In this document: one piece after another, positions 1 to 5,260 of the stretch
Position numbering within the stretch: the stretch's first letter is position 1
Layout: the number at the start of each line of letters is the position of its first letter
Assembly: GCA_002352135.1 (NCBI GenBank)
Contig: DEHW01000219.1
Location: forward strand, 9,255 to 14,969
DNA length: 5,715 nucleotides
Direction of reading: 5' to 3'
Origin: Lysobacterales bacterium UBA2790
GTDB lineage: Bacteria > Pseudomonadota > Gammaproteobacteria > Xanthomonadales > Xanthomonadaceae
Notes under the pieces: model-generated
Databases searched by the model: none
Seen by the model: only the letters and a program-made list of their open reading frames with translations
What the model was told of the DNA's origin: nothing
Made by a program: the position numbers and the translations under genes

Positions 1-1160
1 GGTTGCGAGGTCTTGGGGAAGGCCCCGCCCGCCCGCAACCGTCGGTGAAACTCGGCGGCGCTCAGTGAAACCTTGTCGAGGAAGTCCTCATCGCCGAAGG
101 AAACGCGTACCGGCACCACATGGATCGCCAAGTCCTGCTGCAGAGCGCACGGCAGGTCCGCGCCACTGTCGGTGACCACGGCGACCGCCTGCTGGCGCGA
201 TGCTTCGGTCTGCTGCGCCAGCATGTCGTCGGCTTTGATGGCACTGACCCGACCAAATTCACGCATCCGCTCGAACATTCGCGCGGGCTCGGCCACATGC
301 GCATGCACACGGACCTTCTCCTGCCCGCCCGCGACAACCACGCTCACCGCACCAACCGACATCAGCGCCTCGCGAATCTGCTGCAGCGGCAAGCCCTCGC
401 CACTGATCAGACATTCGCTGCACCAGCGATGCAACTCGTCGACATCGTCGTGCAGGTACTCCCCGGCAAACGGGATCTCCGGCACGGAATGCGGCGTTAT
501 CGGCGCGGACAGCCGACCGCTGTCAACATACTCAGCAATGCCTTCCAGCAGGTCGATGAATCCTTGCGCGCCAGCATCAACGACGCCAGCCTGCTTCAAT
601 ATCGGCAATTGGTCGGGCGTCCTGGCCAATGCCAGGCGCGCGTGCGAGAGTGCCTCCGCGAAGCCAACCCGAACGTTTTCCACCGATGCAGCACACGCCA
701 CCCACGCATCAGCAAAGGCACGAATAACACTGATGATGGTGCCTTCACGAGGCTCAGATAGCGCACCACATGCGGCCGTCGCACCGACTTTGGCCGCATT
801 TGCCAGCAGCGGCGGAGTCGCGCTGTCTACCCCAGCCAAGGCCTGACTGACTCCAGAGAAGAACTGCGCAAGGATCGCCCCAGAATTCCCCCTCGCGCCA
901 TCGACGGCAGCATCGGCGACAGAACGCATCAGCGCGCCCACCGAGTGACATCGTCGACAGAGCCCCGCGCTGATAACCGTGTTCAGGGTAAAAGCCAAGT
1001 TGCTGCCGGTGTCGCCGTCTGGAACGGGAAACACATTGATGCGATCCAACCACTCGCGTCGATTGACGACACGCCGCATTCCCGAGATCAGCGCGCGTCG
1101 TATCTGCGCTGCGGTGACAAGGTGACTGCCTGGCGCTGAATTTCGGGTCACGGTAAACAT
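1..1160 (-). CDS. DAK2-DegV fusion protein (FakA-like kinase fused to FakB-like fatty-acid-binding domain), 3' end cut by window
   Basis: The first 386 codons are present and the gene leaves the window at base 1. Residues about 15-205 are a DAK2/DhaL (FakA N-terminal) domain: NVFPVPDGDTGSN at 42-54 has the Mg-binding aspartates D48 and D50, GARGNSG lies at 88-94, PREGT at 137-141 and DAGAQG at 195-200. Residues about 232-315 resemble the FakA middle domain, with WCSEC (C247, C250) and VRVHAHV (H286, H288) where FakA proteins carry Cys and His-x-His metal ligands. From about residue 325 a DegV/FakB domain begins: VVTDSGADLP at 328-337, then PKTSQ at 382-386, where the sequence is cut. In Gram-positive bacteria FakA phosphorylates fatty acids held by separate FakB proteins, giving acyl-phosphate for phospholipid synthesis. 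Here both appear in one cytoplasmic polypeptide; that it acts as a fatty acid kinase is inference. The ATG at 1160 leaves a normal lead-in of about 40 residues to the first motif; no convincing ribosome binding site precedes it. Confidence 0.88.
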   Translation of the reverse strand, partial: MFTVTRNSAPGSHLVTAAQIRRALISGMRRVVNRREWLDRINVFPVPDGDTGSNLAFTLNTVISAGLCRRCHSVGALMRSVADAAVDGARGNSGAILAQFFSGVSQALAGVDSATPPLLANAAKVGATAACGALSEPREGTIISVIRAFADAWVACAASVENVRVGFAEALSHARLALARTPDQLPILKQAGVVDAGAQGFIDLLEGIAEYVDSGRLSAPITPHSVPEIPFAGEYLHDDVDELHRWCSECLISGEGLPLQQIREALMSVGAVSVVVAGGQEKVRVHAHVAEPARMFERMREFGRVSAIKADDMLAQQTEASRQQAVAVVTDSGADLPCALQQDLAIHVVPVRVSFGDEDFLDKVSLSAAEFHRRLRAGGAFPKTSQ

Positions 1161-1261
1161 GCTGACATGGTGAGGCAGTCTTCGACGGTCGTCATGCTGC
1201 GGCGCGCACATGGCGCTGAATATCCTGCGCGCCGCGCGACGGCGGATTGGATGCAAGCCGA

Positions 1262-1290
1262 TTGCCCGGCACTTTCGCCGAAACCGGCAA
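1262..1290. repeat. imperfect stem-loop in the divergent intergenic region
   Basis: TTGCC at 1262-1266 pairs with GGCAA at 1286-1290; after one bulged C (1267), GG at 1268-1269 pairs with CC at 1284-1285. Inside it TTTCG (1273-1277) and CGAAA (1279-1283) are complementary around one base. No run of T follows on either strand, so it does not look like an intrinsic terminator. It may be a leader structure or a protein site, or chance in GC-rich DNA. Confidence 0.3.
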
Positions 1291-1300
1291 GCGCGTAGTC

Positions 1301-1336
1301 TTCACAGAAGATGGTTCACAGTCGCAGTCTGTGAAC
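1301..1336. repeat. three evenly spaced TTCACAG words, two forming an 8-bp inverted repeat
   Basis: TTCACAG occurs at 1301-1307 and 1315-1321, and its reverse complement CTGTGAA at 1329-1335, so the three words start exactly 14 bases apart. The second and third extend to a perfect 8-bp inverted repeat, GTTCACAG (1314-1321) and CTGTGAAC (1329-1336), around a 7-base spacer. The array ends 35 bases before the start of the small exported-protein gene at 1372 and lies in the region shared with the divergent DAK2-DegV gene. It could be an operator for a dimeric regulator or a hairpin in the leader of the 1372 transcript. Function is inferred from position only. Confidence 0.5.
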
Positions 1337-1371
1337 ACCGCCTGCTGCTATTCGCCGAACGGGGGAACCCG

Positions 1372-1665
1372 ATGCATCCAAAGCCAAGAAATGACGCACT
1401 GATGCTCAGCGTGCTGTGGGCAGCGTTTAGCGTGAGCAGCATGTCTTGGACCACGGCTTCTGCTGCGGAAATGCTACCCGAAAGTGTGCCCAACGCCTGC
1501 ACGGACGAGACCACTCAGAGACCCGCCGAGCAGGAGCCGCCGGCGGCAACGGGCGAAGCCCCGTCGCACCCGCGCCGCAACCACGCCACCCGTGTCGGCG
1601 GCGACAACGCTCCGACATCACGCAGTTCACGCTGGAACGCCTACCTGCCGGGGATGCTGCGCTAG
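1372..1665 (+). CDS. small exported protein of unknown function
   Basis: A 97-residue product that I do not recognise. Residues 1-31 look like a Sec signal peptide: a basic start (MHPKPRN), a hydrophobic core at about 10-24 (LMLSVLWAAFSVSSM) and a probable signal peptidase I site after TASA at 28-31. The mature part of about 66 residues is polar, rich in Pro, Glu, Arg and Thr, probably disordered, with a single Cys (C43), and ends in SRWNAYLPGMLR. The frame is open back to an ATG at 1210, but that extension is Arg-rich and not protein-like. The ATG at 1372 is chosen because it places the signal peptide at the N-terminus and GGGGGA lies 5 bases upstream (1361-1366). The ATG at 1402 is an alternative. 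Third codon positions are GC-rich as in the neighbours. It is transcribed towards phoQ, with 50 bases between the two stop codons. An envelope or secreted role is inferred from the signal peptide only. Confidence 0.6.
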   Translation: MHPKPRNDALMLSVLWAAFSVSSMSWTTASAAEMLPESVPNACTDETTQRPAEQEPPAATGEAPSHPRRNHATRVGGDNAPTSRSSRWNAYLPGMLR

Positions 1666-1683
1666 TTTAAAGTCACCCTGCGT

Positions 1684-1700
1684 CACCGCATCTAGCGGCG
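1684..1700. terminator. weak hairpin between convergent genes
   Basis: CACCGC (1684-1689) and GCGGCG (1695-1700) can pair over six positions, one of them G-U, around a 5-base loop. It sits between the stop codon of the small exported-protein gene (1665) and that of phoQ (1716), where a bidirectional terminator would be expected. No T tract follows on either strand, so intrinsic termination is doubtful. Confidence 0.25.
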
Positions 1701-1715
1701 CATCGAATAAGCGAT

Positions 1716-3089
1716 CTAAACCGACGGCGAGAAGCGCAGTACGAATCGCGCGCCACCCAATTCGTCAGAACGCTCGACAGACAATTCGCCGCGATAGGCG
1801 CGAACGATGTCCTGCACGATATCCAGACCGATGCCGTGCCCTTGGACACGCTCATCGCCGCGCACGCCGCGTTGCAATAGCCGCTCCACTTGGTCAGCCG
1901 GAATGCCGGGACCGTCGTCGTCGACGGAGATCAGCAGTCCAGATCGTCGCTGAGAAACGATGGTCATGGTACGCGTGGATAGCAATACCCGATGGTTGGC
2001 CCACTTGAAGGCGTTTTCCAAGAGATTGCCAAGCAGCTCCATCAGATCACCAAGCTCGCCGTAGAAGCGCGCACTCGGGTCCAGGTCGAACTCGCACAAC
2101 ACATTCTTCTTCGCGTAAACCTTTTCAAGGCCGCGCACCAACTCCTCAGCATGCGGTGCAATTTCAATCGGAGCCGCGAATACCTGATGCCCCATCGTTG
2201 CCGCACGCGACAGCTGATAGGCGACGATCTGGTCCATCCGCGCCACCTGGGCACGCACATCCTCGCGCAGACTGGCATTGTCCGGGTCGCTTTCGATACG
2301 TGTACGCAACACCGCCAACGGCGTCTTGAGGCTGTGAGCGAGATCACCCAGGGTTTTCCGATGACGCTTGAGGTGGTCGCGCTCACTTTCGATGAAATCG
2401 TTGATATTGTTGGTGAGCATCGCCAGCTCGCGTGGATACACACCGTGCAGGCGGTCAGTCACGCCGCGCTCAACCTGGGACAACTCGGAAATCACGCGCC
2501 GTACAGGCTGCAAACTCCAACGAAGAACAAAAATCTGCACCGCGAGCAAGACGACCGCTGCCGCACCCAGGTACCCCCAAAGGGTACGCCGGAAGACGGT
2601 TACTTCCCGCGCAAGGACGGAGGCTTGCTCGGCAATCAGAAAGGTGAAACGCACCTCCTCTTGCGACCCCAACTCCCAAGCGACACCGAGTGCAAGTCGG
2701 TAAATGGGGCCATCCGGCGTTTCCAAGGGGCCGTCGAAGCGCGTCTCACCGGGGGAAAGTTCAAGATCGAAGGGCAAGTCCCGACCCATGGCAGATGCCG
2801 AACGCCACTGGAAGCCTGAGCCGACGACGCCCGCATAGAGGCCCGCACCCGGCTGAAGGAAACGGGGTTCGGGGGGCACATCGGGCACGATGAGCTGCCC
2901 GCCTCGCGACAGATCGGACCCGGCCAGATAGGCATGCGCAAACGTCTGCAGGCGCTCGCGTAATGCACTCAGCGCGGTTTCGCTGAATGCACCGTCCAAG
3001 GCCAACCCGGTCAGTCCGAGAAAGGCCACCAGCGCAAAGCCTGCCGCCCAGAACTGACGGGCCTGCAAGGACAGGGTTTGGCGCGCCAT
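1716..3089 (-). CDS. phoQ: PhoQ-type sensor histidine kinase
   Basis: A 457-residue inner-membrane sensor kinase, partner of the PhoP-type regulator just upstream. Membrane segment 1 spans about residues 13-34 and segment 2 about 169-190 (LWGYLGAAAVVLLAVQIFVL), with a periplasmic sensor region between them. A HAMP linker follows at about 190-241. The dimerisation domain has the PhoQ-like LAHSLKTPLAVL, with phospho-accepting His252. The ATPase domain shows the N box GNLLENAFKW (N359), the G1 box DDDGPGIP at 390-397 (D391) and the G2 box GHGIGL at 417-422. Length and motif order are normal for an active kinase/phosphatase. The start lies 14 bases after the phoP stop with no strong ribosome binding site, which suggests translational coupling. 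In enterobacteria PhoQ senses low Mg2+, acid pH and cationic peptides. The dense acidic cluster of the E. coli periplasmic domain is not visible here, so the signal may differ. Symbol assigned by motif similarity and gene order. Confidence 0.9.
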   Translation of the reverse strand: MARQTLSLQARQFWAAGFALVAFLGLTGLALDGAFSETALSALRERLQTFAHAYLAGSDLSRGGQLIVPDVPPEPRFLQPGAGLYAGVVGSGFQWRSASAMGRDLPFDLELSPGETRFDGPLETPDGPIYRLALGVAWELGSQEEVRFTFLIAEQASVLAREVTVFRRTLWGYLGAAAVVLLAVQIFVLRWSLQPVRRVISELSQVERGVTDRLHGVYPRELAMLTNNINDFIESERDHLKRHRKTLGDLAHSLKTPLAVLRTRIESDPDNASLREDVRAQVARMDQIVAYQLSRAATMGHQVFAAPIEIAPHAEELVRGLEKVYAKKNVLCEFDLDPSARFYGELGDLMELLGNLLENAFKWANHRVLLSTRTMTIVSQRRSGLLISVDDDGPGIPADQVERLLQRGVRGDERVQGHGIGLDIVQDIVRAYRGELSVERSDELGGARFVLRFSPSV

Positions 3090-3103
3090 CGGGGATCGTC
3101 AGC

Positions 3104-3784
3104 TCATTCGTCGCGAGGTATGGCGAAGCGGTACCCGCGCCCGCGAACAGTCTCGATTGGTTTCAACTCACCGTCGGGATCGAGCTTCTTGCGCAAGCGA
3201 CCAATGAACACTTCGAGCACATTGGAGTCGCGATCAAAGTCCTGCTGATAGATGTGCTCGGTCAGGTCCGCCTTGGAAACCAACTCCCCCGCATGCAGCA
3301 TCAAGTACTCGAGAACCTTGTATTCGTAGCTGGTCAAATCGACCGCCTGACCCGCCACACTGACCGTCTGAGCCGCGAGATCTAGGCGGATGGGGCCGCA
3401 ATCCAGGCTGGGCTTGCTCCATCCGGCCGCGCGCCGCAGCAATGCATTCAAACGTGCCAACAATTCTTCCACGTGAAAGGGCTTGACCAGATAGTCGTCA
3501 GCACCGGCTTTCAGACCTTCGACCTTGTCCTGCCACATCGTGCGCGCAGTCAGGATGAGGATGGGGAACTTCTTGCCATCCGCGCGCAATGCGCGCACGA
3601 GATCCATGCCCGACATTTTCGGCAAGCCAAGATCGATCACCGCGACGTCAAACGGCACCTCACGACCCATGTAGAGACCTTCGTCGCCATCACTCGCCAT
3701 GTCCACTGCATAACCCTCACGCTTCAAGCGAGCGCCCAAGGTCTCGCGCAATGGCGCTTCGTCTTCAACCAGCAGAATACGCAT
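3104..3784 (-). CDS. phoP: PhoP-type response regulator (OmpR family)
   Basis: A 226-residue cytoplasmic transcription factor. The receiver domain (about 1-118) has the acidic pair E7/D8, the phosphorylation site D51 in AVIDLGLPKMSG, T79 and K101 in YLVKPF. The stretch around W84-DKVEGLKAGADDY is very PhoP-like. The winged-helix DNA-binding domain (about 127-224) contains LTSYEYKVLEYL, the recognition-helix region DSNVLEVFIGRLRKKL at 186-201, and the hairpin TVRGRGYRF at 212-220. The length matches the family. GAGGAG 7 bases before the ATG supports the start. It is transcribed just ahead of phoQ and 80 bases after the PepSY-protein gene in the same direction, so the three probably share a transcript. 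In related bacteria PhoP controls envelope modification, metal-ion homeostasis and stress or virulence genes, and often its own operon; targets here cannot be read from the sequence. Confidence 0.93.
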   Translation of the reverse strand: MRILLVEDEAPLRETLGARLKREGYAVDMASDGDEGLYMGREVPFDVAVIDLGLPKMSGMDLVRALRADGKKFPILILTARTMWQDKVEGLKAGADDYLVKPFHVEELLARLNALLRRAAGWSKPSLDCGPIRLDLAAQTVSVAGQAVDLTSYEYKVLEYLMLHAGELVSKADLTEHIYQQDFDRDSNVLEVFIGRLRKKLDPDGELKPIETVRGRGYRFAIPRDE

Positions 3785-3791
3785 TCATCCA

Positions 3792-3797
3792 CTCCTC
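3792..3797 (-). promoter_or_regulatory. ribosome binding site of phoP
   Basis: GAGGAG on the minus strand, 7 bases before the phoP ATG (3784-3782). It is the clearest Shine-Dalgarno sequence in the window. It also favours this ATG over an out-of-frame ATG 4 bases upstream. Confidence 0.8.
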
Positions 3798-3864
3798 GGC
3801 CGTCAGCGCGGCAACGTCACAGGCAGACAGTGTAGGGCCCGGAAGGCCACACCAGCGAGCACAG

Positions 3865-4233
3865 TCAAGATGCACCATCCCGGGGCAGCGCGCGCGCAGG
3901 TCGATCAGGCGTCGCAACTCGCGCAGGGTTTGGACGTTCCGCGCCAGCGGGTCGGGAGATCAGAGGCCGCTGGGAGGGACGTCCGGTTGGACGATCTTGG
4001 ACGACGCGAACCCGACCACCAGGTATCAGCACTTTCATCCGGTAGACGTCTTGACCGTTGCGCTGAATCGACTCAATTCGGAGAACCCGGCCACCGGTTT
4101 CACGCTCAACGCGACGAACCGACTCACGAACCTGGCCTTGCTCAGCGGATTGCTGCGCGAATGACGATGCAGAGGCACCTGCAAGGAGCAGGCACATCAG
4201 CAGCGACAGGCAGGGACGGGTTCGGAAATTCAT
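3865..4233 (-). CDS. exported PepSY-domain protein upstream of phoPQ
   Basis: A 122-residue protein. Residues 1-26 are a Sec signal peptide: MNFRTR, a hydrophobic core CLSLLMCLLLAGASA, and a likely cut after SSFA before QQSA. C8 is too early for a lipobox. Residues about 33-79 form one short PepSY-like unit: VRRVERETGGRVLRIESIQ then VYRMKVLIPGGRVRVV, the usual helix followed by strands. The last 42 residues are low-complexity, with nine Arg, nine Pro and six RP dipeptides. Single-PepSY exported proteins are often encoded beside two-component systems, and PepSY domains are thought to inhibit or modulate partner proteins in the envelope; modulation of PhoQ is inference. The ATG at 4233 is preferred because the signal peptide begins there; an in-frame TTG at 4245 would add four residues, and neither has a strong ribosome binding site. 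The upstream gap of 127 bases probably contains the promoter for PepSY-phoP-phoQ, but no clear -35/-10 pair stands out. Confidence 0.8.
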   Translation of the reverse strand: MNFRTRPCLSLLMCLLLAGASASSFAQQSAEQGQVRESVRRVERETGGRVLRIESIQRNGQDVYRMKVLIPGGRVRVVQDRPTGRPSQRPLISRPAGAERPNPARVATPDRPARALPRDGAS

Positions 4234-4360
4234 GGTTAGCGTCAAATCTTACCCGCGCAGATCGCGTCGGAACAGCTCGCAGTCTCTGCCTCCCGCAGTG
4301 AATCGGTACTGAAGTCACCAGCAGGCAATCTGGATGAAGGAAACACGTCTGGCAAGCCGT

Positions 4361-5260
4361 TCAGAAAATTTCGGCCACACAGCAGCGGAGGCTACCGCCG
4401 GCTTTCTCAATCTCGTCCAGCTCAACGGCACGCAGCGCGAAGCCTGCCCGCTGCAATTGCGCCCGTTGAAGTGAAGTCAGCGAATCGGCGGCGCGCTGGC
4501 TCATCCACACGGAATCAGGACACAGGCTCAAACAGTTGCCAGCGAATGCAGCCTTCTGCGCGGACGAGAGATAGATCACGTCCGGCGCATAACAGGCCGC
4601 AATGCGCTCAGCGTCCCCAGGGTCGGCCAGTCCGTCGGGACAGATCACCAGCAAACGCCCCGCCAGGACACTCATGACCACGTTCATGTGGTATTCGCCC
4701 GCAGCGAGTGGCGCGCAAAAGCAGGCTTGCAGTCGCAATTCTTCTGCGAAGGCCTTGGCCCCGGCTTCGCTGCAGCGCTCACCGAGCCCAGCGAAACCCA
4801 GACCGCGCGCTCGATCAATGACCATCGCCCCCGTCAACTCGATGACTCCGGGCTGGTGCCGGAGATCCGCAACGCCATAGCCAAGCAGATGCCGGAAGAA
4901 CGCCAGAATGTCAGCACGCTCCGCCTCACGCTGTCGCACTCGATGACGCATGTGCCCAAGTATCAAATGTCCCGGGCGGGTGGCGAAGACATTGTTTGGA
5001 AACAGGTCGTCAGGCGTCTCGCTGCGCCCCGCAAAGCTCACGACAGGCAGTTCTGTAGACAACGCCCGCTGCAGGGCACGATGCTGATTCTGGGCTCGTT
5101 GAAGGGAGTAGGAAGCAGACAACTGCATATAGCTGTTGTCTGAGGCTGACTGCAAAGCCAACTGCTCCGCCTCTGGGGTGACCAGGAAAGCCGCTCGCGC
5201 GCAGGCAGGGCCGCTGGCTGACAACGCACGTGCCCAACGCACATCCAACGCCGTTTTCAT
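4361..5260 (-). CDS. pentein-fold hydrolase, arginine deiminase-related/CtlX-like
   Basis: A 299-residue protein of the guanidino-group-modifying (pentein) superfamily, closest by eye to CtlX and arginine deiminase-related proteins. Signature segments in order: DDLFPNNVFAT (84-94), where relatives usually have Trp after PNN; VIELTGAMVIDR (139-150, E141 and D149); EYHMNVVMSVL (189-199) with the probable catalytic His191; FAGNCLSL (239-246); and the C-terminal GGSLRCCVAEIF (288-299), whose first Cys, C293, aligns with the nucleophile. These enzymes act on arginine, citrulline, dimethylarginine or related compounds through a Cys thioester. The substrate here cannot be told. No signal peptide or membrane segment is visible, so it is probably cytoplasmic. 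It contains ten cysteines, many for its length. The ATG at 5260 is chosen over the open frame reaching 5317 because AAGGGAAAG precedes it and it overlaps the dusA stop as ATGA, implying translational coupling with dusA. Confidence 0.82.
   Translation of the reverse strand: MKTALDVRWARALSASGPACARAAFLVTPEAEQLALQSASDNSYMQLSASYSLQRAQNQHRALQRALSTELPVVSFAGRSETPDDLFPNNVFATRPGHLILGHMRHRVRQREAERADILAFFRHLLGYGVADLRHQPGVIELTGAMVIDRARGLGFAGLGERCSEAGAKAFAEELRLQACFCAPLAAGEYHMNVVMSVLAGRLLVICPDGLADPGDAERIAACYAPDVIYLSSAQKAAFAGNCLSLCPDSVWMSQRAADSLTSLQRAQLQRAGFALRAVELDEIEKAGGSLRCCVAEIF
5257..5260 (-). other. ATGA stop-start overlap of dusA and the hydrolase gene
   Basis: On the minus strand the hydrolase ATG (5260-5258) and the dusA TGA (5259-5257) share two bases in ATGA. 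This arrangement normally means the downstream gene is translated by ribosomes finishing the upstream one, so the two are co-expressed. Confidence 0.85.

Noticed and set aside
73..846. Long plus-strand open frames of 257 and 213 codons (73-846 and 120-761)
   Set aside because: They lie opposite the DAK2-DegV gene, whose minus-strand frame carries recognisable motifs throughout. The plus-strand products have skewed composition and no recognisable domain; antisense open frames are common in GC-rich coding DNA.
1210..1371. N-terminal extension of the small exported protein from an ATG at 1210
   Set aside because: The extra 54 residues are Arg-rich and not protein-like, they would bury the signal peptide, and they overlap the repeat elements. 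The ATG at 1372 with GGGGGA upstream fits better.
1992..2819. Plus-strand open frame of 275 codons
   Set aside because: It is opposite phoQ, which has complete kinase motifs in the expected order. No signal peptide, domain or ribosome binding site supports the plus-strand frame.
3836..3848. GGCC...GGCC small hairpin between the PepSY gene and phoP
   Set aside because: Only four base pairs and no T tract; too weak to call a terminator or attenuator.
3589..4164. Plus-strand open frames across phoP and the PepSY gene (3589-4164, 3870-4301)
   Set aside because: They are opposite genes with clear receiver, winged-helix and PepSY motifs and give Arg-rich products with no recognisable features.
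4327..4355. Possible minus-strand promoter for the PepSY-phoPQ unit: TTGCCA (4355-4350), 17-base gap, CAGATT (4332-4327)
   Set aside because: The -10 element matches the consensus at only three of six positions, so it is not better than chance. A TAAGAT nearer the start codon lacks a suitable -35 and would leave almost no leader.
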